Assembly: GCA_963575745.1 (NCBI GenBank)
Contig: CAUYUJ010007413.1
Coordinates: 225,001-289,000, forward strand
Direction of reading: 5' to 3'
Origin: Prorocentrum cordatum
Lineage: Eukaryota > Sar > Dinophyceae > Prorocentrales > Prorocentraceae
Length of the DNA stretch: 64,000 nt
This document shows, in pieces, positions 11,514 through 22,154 of this stretch (within the stretch, counting starts at the first letter, position 1; each line of letters opens with the position of its first letter). Below the pieces are notes generated by a model. That model saw nothing but the letters and a program-made list of their open reading frames with translations, was not told where the DNA came from and ran no database searches. A program made the position numbers and the translations under genes.

Positions 11514-11869
11514 GGCTACGTGTATGTCGTTGGTCGTTCCTCTACGGTAGGTTCATGCGGCGCTGGCGTGCTGGCGACGCCAGCGAAGGTGTCCAAAGTG
11601 GAATTCTGCGGCCTCGCGGGAGCACTGAGGGACACGGTAATGCCACAGGACCCGACGGAGTCCATTTTTGCACGATCGGGGCCACCATCGATTCGAGGTT
11701 GAACGTTCGACGAGGTGCCAAAACCTCTGCGCTCGCCGACGCCGCGCGAACCTAACATACATGCCCTCTCCGGACGGGGCTAGGACGAGGATGACTTCCT
11801 TGAAGGGCTTTCTGGATCGCTCTCGGAGCTTTCCGGGACGCTCTGAGAAGGATGCGGCGCCTGAGGGGC

Positions 11870-12065
11870 GGTGACCACACCGTGCGGTGAGTTGGTGGGG
11901 ATTCGGGGTCACCGCACGGTTTTGGGACTCGGGTCGTTCTCCGAGGACGTCTCGGGCGACTGGGGCCTCCGAGGTCCCAAGACCGTGCGGTGACGGACCG
12001 TGCGGTGAGGTCTCGGGGGATTTCGAGGTCACCACACGGTCCGTCACCGCACCGCTTCGGGACTC
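11870..12065. repeat. ACCGTGCGGTGA palindromic repeats
   Basis: The near-palindrome CACCGCACGGT/ACCGTGCGGTGA occurs several times in both orientations, with CTCGG and TTCG spacers. No gene is seen. Confidence 0.55.
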
Positions 12066-12127
12066 CAAATCCCCCAGAGCCGCCGGATCTTGGAGATTCT
12101 CGACCCACCTCGGCGTCACTCAACATA

Positions 12128-12288
12128 CAGTGCCGTTTTTAATACAGGCTCCGCGTGCGGATCATGTATTAAACATGCAGGGATTTAGTACTAAAAACAA
12201 CGACGAGTTGATGCATAAATGCATTCATGCATTGATCATGTACTAAAAATCCTATATTAAAAAATCCCATGTATTAAAAACTGCCCTG
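12128..12288. mobile_element. AT-rich MITE with TA duplication
   Basis: The ends CAGTGCCGTTTTTAATACA and the complement of TGTATTAAAAACTGCCCTG match with two differences and are flanked by TA (12126-12127 and 12289-12290). A CAGT start and TA duplication are typical of Tc1/mariner-type non-autonomous elements. The interior is much more AT-rich than the flanks and contains the palindrome TGCATAAATGCATTCATGCA. Confidence 0.7.
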
Positions 12289-12410
12289 TACTGATACGAT
12301 GTGTGCGTCGGGCGGCGCGCGCATCGAGACGTCTTGCAGCCTGAGCTCCGCGGCGGGCGCGTCCTGGCCATACGGCCCGGGAAGCGACGCACGAGCCAGG
12401 TGGCGGTAGT

Positions 12411-12595
12411 ATCGGGGGCAGAAACGAGGGGGGTGATGACCAGGGGAGGGTGGATATCATGTCGGGGGCCATGATATCTCCCCAGATTTCATGGCGCCTC
12501 TTCTGATTTCTGGCCCCCCCGCGGGCCGCGCACATGCCGCCGGTCATGATTTGCACCCCCCCCTCTTGGGCACCCCCCTCTTGGCCGCTCCCGAT
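12411..12595. mobile_element. MITE family with 3-bp duplication, copy 1
   Basis: It is flanked by AGT (12408-12410 and 12596-12598). The ends ATCGGGGGCAGAAACGAGGG and the complement of CCCTCTTGGCCGCTCCCGAT form terminal inverted repeats. It shares the internal GATATCATG, CCCCAGATTTCATGGCGCC and GGTCATGATTTGCACCCCC blocks with copies at 16860 and 20018. Non-coding. Confidence 0.8.
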
Positions 12596-12599
12596 AGTA

Positions 12600-13130
12600 C
12601 ACGTCCGGGTCGGACGGACGCCTTCGAGGACATGGTGTGTGTCCGCGTGTTCGGTTCATGATGCTCCGACCTACTTGAGCCTCGATCGCCAGGACGACTT
12701 TCGAGCGCCCCAAACAAGTACCGAAGCTCAAGGGTTTTCACGCGCCGGGCCCCGGGAGACACTCGCCCGACGCTGTTTCGTCACTGTCTCGACACTGTCT
12801 TGACACTTTTCTGGGTGCTCGAAATCATGTTTGGGATGCGGTTCCTTAAGTAGGACGGGAACAACATAGTGTTCGGTAGCATATCATGGGAGCCTTTTAT
12901 ACCCTCGTAATTCCGTCTTTGGCGTCGACCAGCGTGGAGTAGCGTCTGAGAGTCAATGAGACAGCGCCGATTTAGCGTCGGTGTGTGTCGAGTTGGCGCC
13001 GATTTCGGCGTCGATTAGCGTCGATTCCCCAAAGCCGACAAGATGGTATGGGAGGCTCCCGTAAGTTGCCACCGAACGAGTGCGCCCCATTATCTTCACC
13101 CCATTGTCCTCGCCCGACTCTGCCCTCGCC
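12600..13130. other. Gene-free stretch with CGTCGATTA repeats
   Basis: Units such as GTCGATTAGCGTCGATT cluster at 12920-13035 and reappear at 14270-14380. In both places they are followed by a GG(T/C)ATGGGAGGCTCCC(A/G)T palindrome and ACCGAAC, so this is one dispersed repeat family in two copies. Confidence 0.5.
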
Positions 13131-13361
13131 TTGAGGCGGACCTGTCCTTCGACAGGGGGAGAGCTTCGAAAGTAGTCAAAAACTGATCTGGGGACGAGTC
13201 TTCGATGATTGTCTTGCCATTTCGGGTGTTTGTTCTGCGTATTACTTTAATGCTTCGCCCCAGTTCTGTGTAGGTTTTGCGCATTTCGGGTTTTGGTGTT
13301 GCGTACTCTTAGTTTTTCGCCCAAGATCCCCCCCCGTCTACGGGGACGGGCCCGACCCACC
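13131..13361. mobile_element. Long rearranged copy of the 8-bp-TSD MITE family
   Basis: The left GGACCTGTCCTTCGACAGG and the right GTCTACGGGGACGGGCCCGACC correspond to the ends of the 161-bp family. The interior keeps GTAGTCAAAAACTGATCTGGGG but is about 70 bp longer. No convincing target duplication was found. Confidence 0.45.
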
Positions 13362-15090
13362 CCTCGCCCTGGCTCGGCCACGGGCCCGCCCCCTGCTGCT
13401 GCGAGAGAGGCCAGCGGCGGCCCCGCGGCGCCCGCGCCCCACGCCTCGCCGCGGCCGCCCTGCGGCCTCCGCCGCTCGGAGGCGCCGGCGCGGTCGGTCG
13501 CCCGCCGCCCCGCGGGGCGGTCGGTCGCCGTCGGGCGCAGTCGCTTGGCATCGCTCGGACGTGTGCATTTTTCGTTCGGCGAGGACCATCGAGGAGCATC
13601 CTTGGTCATTTGGCGAAGAAAGTCCACGCACGAATGCGAAGAAAACACAGGGAATGGACGTCCGAGCGATGGCGAGGTCGCGTCGCTGGGCGCCGCCGCC
13701 GTCGCCGTCGTCGCAGGCCTAGGGGTCGCAGCACTCTCGGCGGTGTGCATCATCCACCGAGGGAGGAGGATCCCGATCGCAGCGGTGGTGGTAGTATTCT
13801 GGCTTCCGGGGTGGCCGAAGCACCACCACCAGCAGCACAGGAGTCTAGGATCATCTTCCCCCATGTGGAGGCAAACCCCTGTGTTGGTGTTGGTGCCCAT
13901 GTCCAGGCCTCCAAGTTCGGTCGCCGTGGCCAGCGACCAGTCGGTCGCCGTGGCCGCCGGCCGCCGTGGCCGTTTGGGCGCCGTCGGTCGCCGTCGCGTC
14001 GCCGTCGCCGTGGGGCGCCGTCGCCGTCGCGCTGGGCGCCGTCGGGCGCCACTGGAGGGGGGCCGGGCAGGGAGGGGGGGGAGAGGGAAGAGGGAGGCGG
14101 AGGCGGAGCGAGAGCAGAGAGCGGTGACCATGGAGGACTGGGGTGGGACCGCGGTGGCAGCACTGGGGCCGCAGCGGGGAGGGCCTTGCTGGGGAGGGAC
14201 CGAGGAGTCCTGGGAGGAAGACTCGCGATTCGGTTTTTTAGGTTCAGTAGAGTGCGCTAGCGTCTGGTAGTCGACGAGGAAACATTGGTTCAGTATCGAT
14301 TAGCGTCGATTTAGCGCTGATCTGCGTCGATTTAGTATCGACCAGCGTCGATTAGCATCGGAGAGCGTCGATTCGCAAGAGCCAGCAAGGTGGCATGGGA
14401 GGCTCCCATGAGTTTCAACCGAACAGGGTACGGGGAGCTGGTTAGTGATTAGGCCCCGAAGCCCCCCAAAAGAGCCACGATCACTAAACCAGGTTTGTCC
14501 TTGCCCGTGTTTCTTCAGATGGCAGCAGTTCTTGTTCGACCACGTGGACTTCATGAATTTCGCCATTTCAGCGCTGCGCTTCGATCATTGGCTCATCCTG
14601 GCCCACCTCGTTTCTTGAGCCTCAGCGTAGCCCGCTCCTGTGCGCTCTCGTGCGGAATTCAGGCCGTTGCTTGTTAGCCGCGTTTCTGGACGGCGCCTGG
14701 CACCTCTGCGCGCTCGCGAACAAAAAAGCACCAACCCATTCAGAAACCTTGGCCATCATAGTTGATGGTGGAAGACAAGGGACACAGACACTTAAACAAA
14801 GCGGGGGGTTAGGGCGAACAGAGAGATCTCAGGAGCAAGATGGTGGCCTTGGGAGGGCCTCTTTGGACCATCCCTGGGCCCGCGTGGGGGCGAGGGAAGG
14901 ACGAGGCGGAAGAGGACAAGGACGACGACGACGACAACGTCGACGACGACGACGACCGCGACCGCGACCACAACGACGAGGAATAGGAGCAGAACGAAAA
15001 GAAGTTGACGAGGACAAGGACGAGGACGCGGACGAGGAGGAGGAGCAGGAGGTGACTGAGCCCTCACAATCGTATCTTGGGGCCCTCTTG
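13362..15090. other. Gene-free GC-rich region
   Basis: GTCGCCGTCG-type low complexity occupies 13440-13560 and 13920-14050, with a GAGGGAGG tract near 14060-14110. The second copy of the CGTCGATTA repeat is at 14270-14430, and a GACGAC triplet tract at 14920-15050. Long frames on both strands are composition artefacts. Confidence 0.5.
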
Positions 15091-15610
15091 GGGCTTCTTT
15101 GATTGATCTCTGGTCCTCCTGGAGCTCTTTTCGGAGGTCTCGGGGCCCTCTTGGGGCCCTGTTGGTACTCTTCTGGGGTCCCCCCAGGGGCCCTGGATCT
15201 AAAGGGGGGTATTTGTCCTTCCCCACGGGCCACCAACATCGTTTATGGAATCGCTCTCTGGTCGATCTTAGCAGCTGCTGGCCCCGTTTCGGGGGCCTTT
15301 TGGGCTCCTTCTTGGGCCTCCCCTTCGGCCAGCTTGAGGCTTGAAAAGCGCATCGGAAGCGACACGCTGGGACGGCAACGGAGAATCGTTGTGGTCCTTA
15401 CATGATTTGTGCCGCTTTGGGGGTCCTGAGGGGCTCCGAGAGTACACGGAACTCTCTTGTGGCCCTCGTCGGGTCTCTAGGAGGTTTGTCGGAAACGATA
15501 TTGAACCATCGCCGGCTATCTTGAACCATTTTGGAGACCATACTCGAGCATCGGGGCCCCCTTGGAGCCATCTTCGGCCATTTTGGACGCTCTAACCCCT
15601 CGAGGACCCC
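15090..15610. repeat. Degenerate CTTGGGGCC-type repeats
   Basis: Short imperfect units (TCTTGGGGCCC, CTCTTGG, GGAGCCATC) follow each other in loose tandem. The same texture recurs at 25330-25510, 28020-28760, 31970-32200 and 40990-41600. No protein-like frame. Confidence 0.5.
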
Positions 15611-16006
15611 CACAAACATCCTGGGAGGGTAGGGGAAGGGTACCCATCCCTGAAGGCAAGATGGTTTTGGACATGGAGAGGCAAAACTCGCTACACCACC
15701 TTCGCCCCAAAGGCTGGGACCTGCCATACTTCAAACACAAACAGCCTCTTTGTCGCCGTGCCTGGCCTGCGCGTGTCGTCGTCGAAACATCAGAGGCTGG
15801 CTGGATCCTAACATGCTGGCGCAGTGAAGACATCGCGACGGGAGGTGTTACGCCGCTTTCGGTTTCGGGGAGCCCTTGCCAGTTTTGGGGGCTGTTCCCA
15901 AAACGACTCCGGATGAAACACCAGCCTTGCGGAAAGGGGCAGGACTTTTTTGGGGACCCCGCTGGAAAAACGAGGCAAGGCATCGGATGTCTGGGCAGGT
16001 GTCCCT

Positions 16007-16185
16007 CCTCCTCCTCCTCCTCCTCCTCCTCCTCCTCCTCCTCCTCCTCCTCCCCTCCTCCTCCTGCTCCCCCTTGCTCCCTCCTCCCTCCTCCTCCTGC
16101 TCCTCGTCCTCCTCCTCCTCCTCCTCCTCCTCCTCCTCCTCCTCCTCCTCCTCCTCCTCCTCCTCCTCCTCCCCCCTCCCCCAGC
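16007..16185. repeat. TCC triplet microsatellite
   Basis: About 170 bp of CTC/TCC units with brief interruptions. It gives poly-Ser, poly-Leu and poly-Pro frames on + and poly-Glu and poly-Gly frames on -. Confidence 0.9.
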
Positions 16186-16859
16186 TTTTCGCTCCATGTT
16201 GAAGCTCCTGGGGGGCCCACGGGGCCTCGTGCGGGGTGCTCTTCTGGATGCCCTGGGGGCTTCTCGGACATCCTGGGGGTTCGTTTCGGCCAGGAAGATC
16301 TGTGGCTCATTTGAAAAGAGGGATAACTCAGAACTCCGACGGTGTGTTGTTTTCACCTGGCGTTGTTTCCTAGATCTCGACGTTCGGGGCCCGTTTTCGG
16401 GACCCGTGGGCATCAATCGGGACGAATTCGTTGCCCAGGGGAAGTGGTTCAGGGGCCGCGGTCGAACATATCATATCGGTGCATGACTGAGTTGTCATCC
16501 CAGAAAGTTCGTATGTCTATGTTTAGAAGGTCCAGATTTGCTCGGCACTGGCTCCGCCCGAAACGATTGAAGCCTTCCTGCGGCCATCTCGAAGTCCTCT
16601 CCGAAGGGTTCTAGGGGGCTTTCTTTCCTCTGGCGTTCCAGGAAGGGTTTCAGGAGGGTGCGGTTTTTGTTCGTGGGGACTCGTCCCTGGCGAACCCGTG
16701 GCTGTCGAGGCCTACGCTGTCTTCCTCTGCGCAGCTGGTTGACTGGCCGCGGCGCAGCGGCACGGCGCAGCGGCACGGCGCAGCGATCGGATCCGCTGTC
16801 CCGCTTACCCGTGGCAGGGATGGTGCCACCAGCACCGGTGTCGGCGGCCACCCATAACT

Positions 16860-17053
16860 ACCGGGGGCGGCAAAGAGGGGGGTGATGACCAGGGGGGGGG
16901 ATATCATGGTGTGGGCCATGATATTTCCCCAGATTTCATGGCGCCTCTTCTTATTTCATCACGTCCCTGGCCCCCCCGCTGGGCCGCGCACATGCAGCCG
17001 GTCATGATTTGCACCCCCCCCTCTTGGACACCCCCCTCTTGGCCGCTCCCGAA
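16860..17053. mobile_element. MITE family with 3-bp duplication, copy 2
   Basis: It is flanked by ACT (16857-16859 and 17054-17056). The ends ACCGGGGGCGGCAAAGAGGG and the complement of CCCTCTTGGCCGCTCCCGAA are inverted repeats. The internal blocks match the copies at 12411 and 20018. Confidence 0.8.
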
Positions 17054-17414
17054 ACTACAGGTACGATCGAAATGCGTACGGAGCGAATGGGTACGACGAC
17101 CGACAGCGTCGCCTGCGCATTTGGAACAGGACCCCTTGTCGGTGCCGCCGCGGATGCTGCCCACTCGGGACAGAAGACCGCCTGCCCAACAGGGGTCGCT
17201 GTCGCTTCTGGGAAAATTTGACGGTTGGGTATCGCACCCATTTTTCTCAGCACCCATCTGGTCCGTCCAAATCATAGATGGCACATCACAAAGCCATTGC
17301 TAGTCCTTGCCCCGCGTTGTCCGTCCAGTGAGGCATACATGTGCACAGGTATCATCTTCTGTCCCCCCGTCCTCGAGGGGGAGCGTTGGCGGGGGGGCCC
17401 GCTCAGGGAAGGAA

Positions 17415-17640
17415 CATCGAGCTAGCATCGGCGATACATCGCCGATTGATCCGCGATGAGCTGCCTCCATCGAGGAAAGATGACTCTGATCTCGGCGATG
17501 GTGGCAAGATTCGGGCCTCTTGGGCGGCCTAGAGAGAGTGCCACCAGCACCATAATCCAGGATCGCCTGCCCCTGGTGGACGCAATCACATGTGCTAGAA
17601 TTCCTGGGACGTTCAAGTCAGCAGCGGCGCTGTACATCCG
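17415..17640. repeat. Dispersed repeat with CGGCGATACATCGCCGAT palindrome, copy 1
   Basis: Shares GAGCTAGCATCGGCGATACATCG, GAGGAAAGATGACTCTGATCTC, GGTGGCAAGATTCGGGC and GAGAGTGCCACCAGCACCA with 25018-25240. The palindromic GGCGATACATCGCC motif also appears near 4770 and 23145. No coding sequence. Confidence 0.55.
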
Positions 17641-18924
17641 TGTTCCCGCCTAGTCTGGCAGATACCGCTTCATCCGGCGTAATAGTTTGCTGATATCAGG
17701 CGCAATCCAGCCGAACCCAGGCTATGGCCCCCGTGGGTCGGGCCTAATCAGTGCAAATCGTTTTTGCGAAGACCTTCAAGGAGATGTGCACTGACGCAAA
17801 CACCATAATCAATTATATTCCCCCCCCCCCAGTGGAGGCAACCCCTTGTGTTTACCTTGCAGATTCTCCTTCCCTGTACATGGCAGTCTTTTCTTGCACT
17901 CCAACGTGGTTCGACGTAAATTCGGTACGTATTCGACAAACTGAATGCTTTCGACATGGATCGGACATGCGTGCTACACGGATGGATGGCGTGATGGGAC
18001 ACGGGAGGTCTTCAAACATGATTGTGTTGGTGATCAGTTTCTTATTCAGTGTTTTGCTGATCGGCACGGGCCCTCGTCCCCCCCCCTCCCCCCCATGGAG
18101 TAGATCTTGGCTGTCTTCGGCGCCTTTTTCGCGAGCAGGTGGAGTCTCCCCCATGTGACACACTGTCGCAAGCAGTCGCATTCAGCAGAGGTCCAGAGCC
18201 AGACCCCCCCCCTTCCCCCCCAATGTCGAAACGCGCCGAATCAAGAGAACGCTGACTGGGTGTTGGTGCCGAGCCCCCGCCGGGCCCCTGGTGGGCCCAG
18301 GAGCGGTGCGTGTGTCCGCCTGGCCCAGCCAGCAGGGCGTGCGCCGAAGACGTCGCTCCCGGGCCCAGGCCGGGCCCGGCCAGGAGCAGCGGGGGAGACG
18401 CAGCAGTTCGCAGGCGACGGTTCGATCCCATCCCCCGACGTTCCGACGGAGCATGGGGTGGCTAGGAAATGGATGGGGAAGCCCTGGATGTACCCCGAGG
18501 GGGCGTTCGGACGCGCCCCTTATCGAGGATGGAGGCCACCCCCGTCGTATATCCCAGGGTCGGGCCCCAGATTTCTGGTCCACTCGGGAACATCCCGAAG
18601 CCTGGGATAGGGGTCGACATCTCCCAGGCTTAACAGTATAGACATCAATGGTCGGAGGTCCATGCGAATCTCTTGGATCGGCGCTGGGATTCGCGTGCAT
18701 CTCCGAGAGATTGTGCTTTTGCAGTCCGTTGCTCCTCTAGAGCAGTGGACACAGTCGAAACCGAGGGCAAGGTTGGGTGACCGTCCCAATGGTGCCCTTG
18801 CATTCTTGTCTCTTCGGTGCATCCTTGACCACTTTCGGGGGCCAGCCCCGCGCGAGATGCTTCGACATGGGCCTCCAAGGGGCTTGAATCCTTATCTCGC
18901 ATCCTTCCTATCAGTTTCGAGTTT
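17641..18924. other. Gene-free stretch
   Basis: Mixed sequence with short poly-C and poly-G runs. A small deleted hairpin of the 348-542 type lies at 18650-18715 (GGAGGTCCATGCGAATC...GATTCGCGTGCATCTCC). No frame looks protein-like. Confidence 0.45.
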
Positions 18925-19090
18925 ATCGGCGAGGGCGCCCTCCAGGGGACGAAGTGATTCGCGCTTCGGTGTTCGGCTCCGATTCCTCATCCTCCTCTTC
19001 TCCCCTGGGGGGCGGCGCGAGTGCGCGAAGCTATTCGCGCAGCGCGCAGCGCGAAGCGCGAAGCGCGAAGGCGGGTGCCCTCGGTATCGA
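18925..19090. repeat. TTCGCGC-rich dispersed repeat, copy 3
   Basis: Same plan as 810-1030 and 9236-9390: GATTCGCGCTTCGG, a TCCTCATCCTCC centre, then GCGCGAAGC palindromic blocks. Confidence 0.5.
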
Positions 19091-19179
19091 TCTTGTCGAC
19101 CGGTGCTGGGGCCGGTGGCCTGGCCCCCCCGGAAGGGTCGACGCCGACCCGTCACGGCGCTCCAGAGACGGGAGTCTAT

Positions 19180-19335
19180 ACAAACGGGGGTCAGTCAGAG
19201 CGCCTGATCTTGCAGGGTGCTGCAGGGCCAGGGTTGCATTGACCCGGGCTTGGGCGCAGGATCCTGCAGGATCTTGCAAGTTCCTGCAGGATCCTGCAAG
19301 GCCTGACTGACCAGGGTCTGGATTGGCCAGGGTCA
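19180..19335. repeat. GGGTCAGTCAGAGCGCC / CAGGATCCTGCA repeat, copy 1
   Basis: Palindromic CAGGATCCTGCAGGATC units lie between GGGGGTCAGTCAGAGCGCC and CTGACTGACCAGGGTC. A related unit lies at 34820-34960 and a remnant near 36300-36340 (CTGACCCGGGTCTGGATTGACC). Confidence 0.5.
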
Positions 19336-19698
19336 GAAGAAGCCCGGCCGTCTGGGGGGGCGCATAAGGAAGGGGGAGATTCGGTACATGGGGGTGGAGC
19401 AAGGGTTGCAGAATGGGGCTCTATTGGGCCCCTGAAAGATTTTTTCAGACCCCAAAGGGAGCCTCTAGTGCCCGCAAACCCTCCAAGACCACCGTCCATG
19501 CCTTCGACCTCCGCGGAAGGAGCGGAGGAAGCGCGCCAAATCCATGGATCGCTAATCCATGTTGGCGCGCCCCCGATGCTCCCCCCCCCATTCATCGCTC
19601 CCCCTTGCGCTGTTCCAGGACACCCACGTAGATCATGTCGACAGAGGGGCGGAACGTTAGGGCGGAAGGTCCGGATGACTTCGGGGGAGGGACATCAG

Positions 19699-19856
19699 GA
19701 GGAAAAGAAACACACAGACACAATGAATCCTCGATTCCCCAGAAAAAGTAGGAAAATATGGGAAGTGGGGGGGAAGACAGAAACCCAGAAAATATGGGAA
19801 AATATGGGGAATCTTTTTATTTGTGTGTATTTATTTGTGTGTCCTGGGGCCCCTTC
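19699..19856 (+). mobile_element. AT-rich foldback element, copy A
   Basis: It begins GGAAAAGAAACACACAGACACA and ends TTTGTGTGTCCTGGGGCCCC. The inner arms GATTCCCC and GGGGAATC pair, and AAAATATGGGA occurs twice inside. Copies lie at 21999-22154 (same orientation) and 21233-21391 (inverse). Boundaries are uncertain to a few bases. Confidence 0.6.
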
Positions 19857-20017
19857 AGGACAGGCGCCCCCGATTCTCTCCCCCCCCGTTTGTCGCTCCC
19901 TCACTCCTGCGCGCCCGGCCGCCCTGCCCTGCCGGGCCGGAAGCCCGCAGGAGACCTTCGCGCTGCCGCTGGAGGAGGCGCCGCGCCGGCCAGCAGGCCG
20001 CCTTTCGCCCGCCTCTC

Positions 20018-20215
20018 TTCGGGGGCGGCAAAGAGGGGGGTGATGACCAGGGGGGGGGGTGGATATCATGGCGGGGGCCGTGATATTTCCCCAGATTTCG
20101 TGGCGCCTCTTCTTGTTTCATTACGTCCCTGGCCCCCCCGCTGGGCCGCGCACATGCCGCCGGTCATGATTTGCACCCCCCCCTCTTGGACACCCCCCTC
20201 TTGGCCGCTCCCGAT
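20018..20215. mobile_element. MITE family with 3-bp duplication, copy 3
   Basis: It is flanked by CTC (20015-20017 and 20216-20218). The ends TTCGGGGGCGGCAAAGAGGG and the complement of CCCTCTTGGCCGCTCCCGAT are inverted. The interior is highly similar to the copies at 12411 and 16860. Confidence 0.8.
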
Positions 20216-20283
20216 CTCTGGGATCCCATCGCCGGGCAGCGCGCTGCAGTCGAAGCCGACGGCGAGAGGGGGCAGCGTTACCC

Positions 20284-20444
20284 TTACGTCGGGCCTGTCC
20301 CTCTACAGGAGGAAATCTCCAGAAAAGTCAAAACATTGTATGGGGACTATTTGTTTTACTATTTTGGACCACTTGGGGGTATACTTTGACTACTTTCTGA
20401 CTCTTTGTTTAAATTCCGTCTGTAGAGGGACATGCCCGACCTAA
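20284..20444. mobile_element. MITE with perfect 8-bp target duplication (hAT-like)
   Basis: CGTTACCC stands at 20276-20283 and again at 20445-20452. The ends TTACGTCGGGCCTGTCCCTC and the complement of the right end (TTAGGTCGGGCATGTCCCTC) differ at two positions, and matching continues through TACAG. An 8-bp duplication is typical of hAT-type transposition. The 161-bp interior is AT-rich and non-coding. Relatives are at 10110-10271, 13131-13361 and 7456. Confidence 0.8.
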
Positions 20445-20481
20445 CGTTACCCATCGGTCGTTGAAAGTGGGTATTTTGGGA

Positions 20482-20780
20482 TTCCCACGAGGAGGAGGAG
20501 GAGAACGAGGAGGAGGAGGAGGAGGAGGACGAGGACGAGGAGGAGGAGGAGGAGGAGGAGGAGGAGGAGGACGAGAACGAGGAGGAGGAGGAGGAGGAGG
20601 AGCAGGAGGAGGGGAGAGAGGAGGAGGAGGAGGAGGAGGAGGAGGAGGAGGAGGAGGAGGAGGAGGAGGAGGAGGAGGAGGAGGAGGAGGAGGAGGAGGA
20701 GGAGGAGGAGGAGGAGGAGGAGGAGGAGGAGGAGGAGGAGGAGAACGAGGAGGAGGAGGAGGAGGAGGAGGAGGAGGAGA
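20482..20780. repeat. GGA triplet microsatellite, about 300 bp
   Basis: An almost uninterrupted purine strand of GGA units with occasional ACGA. It gives poly-Gly, poly-Glu and poly-Arg frames on + and poly-Ser, poly-Pro and poly-Leu frames on -. It could form triplex (H-DNA). Confidence 0.9.
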
Positions 20781-20964
20781 TCCGCCTGGTCGAGTAACTG
20801 TGCGCACGGACGCGCAGCGCATCGCCGGATCCCACAGCGGCCCCTTGCCGAGCCCGCGGCCCCCTCGCCGAGCGCGCGGGCCTCGGGCCCGGGGCCGGGC
20901 GGCCCCCCGAGGCCGAAGCCGAGGTCGAGGCCGGCCAGGTCGGCACGTTGAGCCCTGGGGACGG

Positions 20965-21170
20965 GGGGACCACGCAGGCGGGGGTCCACGCAGGCGGGGG
21001 TCCACGCAGGCGGGGGGTCCACGCAGGCTGGGGGGTCCACGCAGGCGGGATACATTCACACATTCACGCATTCCCGCATTCACACATTCCCACATTCGCG
21101 CATTCCCGCATTCACACATTCCCACATTCGCGCATTCACGCATTCACACACTCACACACTCAGACCCGAG
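20965..21170. repeat. Two adjacent minisatellites
   Basis: 20965-21050 repeats GGTCCACGCAGGCGGGG (about 17 bp). 21051-21165 repeats ATTCACACATTCCCAC-type units with CGCATTC variants. Confidence 0.75.
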
Positions 21171-21232
21171 CCTCCTTCCAAGAAGCCTGCCCCCCACCCC
21201 CCTCCTCCCCCTCTGCGCGTGGCCGAACTCTG

Positions 21233-21391
21233 TGAAGGGGCATTTGCACACACAAATTAATAGACACAAATGATAGGATTCCCCATCTTTTCCCATATGT
21301 TCTGGATGTTTGTCTTCCCCCCCACTTCCCACATTTTCCAATATTTTCTTGGGAATCGACGATTACTTGTGTTTGTGTGTTGTGTTCCCCA
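21233..21391 (-). mobile_element. AT-rich foldback element, copy C (inverse)
   Basis: Complement of the family at 19699-19856: GAAGGGGCATTTGCACACAC... through GGATTCCCCAT, CCCATATGTTCTGGATG, to GTGTTTGTGTGTTGTGTTCCCC. Confidence 0.55.
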
Positions 21392-21998
21392 GTATAGTTA
21401 TTATGTGCCTGTCCGACCCCTCGGCGCGTGGCCAAAGAGCGCCGGATCTCAGAGGAGGGAACGGTGCCCATACCGCTACCCTTCCTGTCGTCTTCCCTTT
21501 TTCGCAACCGCTGCATTCGCTGTGAAATCCTGGTCAGAACGCACTCCGGGAGCACCCCTCCCGCGCTTCGTGGCCCCATGGGGAGCTCCACCGAAGGGCA
21601 GGGAGGGAGCGGTCGCATGCGGGCGTCACTCCCGTGTCGGCACAACCCTCACGCGTCTCGTGGCCCTATCGGCTTGCAGCTTGTCTCTCTGGTCCATCTT
21701 TGGCCACTTTCGATGGCCCGTCGCGCTCGAAGAATCTTCGACAGTGGCGTCCAACCACTTGGTTTGCATCCTCCCTGCGCATCCTTACTATCGGTGTTTG
21801 ACTGTCGGGGGTGGCCTTTTTTGTTTTGCTCCTCGAGCGCGTAACGGTCTTCACCCCGGCCAAGTCGCGGATGCAGCTTTTGGGGGTTCCAATTCTGTTG
21901 TTGCCCTGGTCCGAAATCCAGCTTGATTCCGCTGAATCGTTTTTTTTTAATCCCGGTTCATCCGATGAAACACAGCTTCATCCGTCGCCTAATTTTCA

Positions 21999-22154
21999 GG
22001 AGGGGAAGAAACACACAGACACAATTAATCGGCGATTCCCAGAAAATATAAAAAATATGGGAAGTGGGGGGAAGGCAAAAACCCAGAAAATATGGGAAAA
22101 TATGGGGGATACTTTTATTTGTGTGTATTTTTTTGTGTGTCCCAGTTCCCCTTC
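21999..22154 (+). mobile_element. AT-rich foldback element, copy B
   Basis: AGGGGAAGAAACACACAGAC...TTTGTGTGTCCCAGTTCCCC. The interior is closely similar to copy A, including CCCAGAAAATATGGGAAAAT. Confidence 0.6.

Noticed and set aside
15574-15587. GCCATTTTGG exact match to the leader core
   Set aside because: Embedded in degenerate GGAGCCATCTTCGG repeats, with no coding frame downstream.
20409-21273. Long frames through the GGA array (poly-Gly on +; poly-Pro, Ser or Leu on -)
   Set aside because: Composition is wholly explained by the microsatellite.
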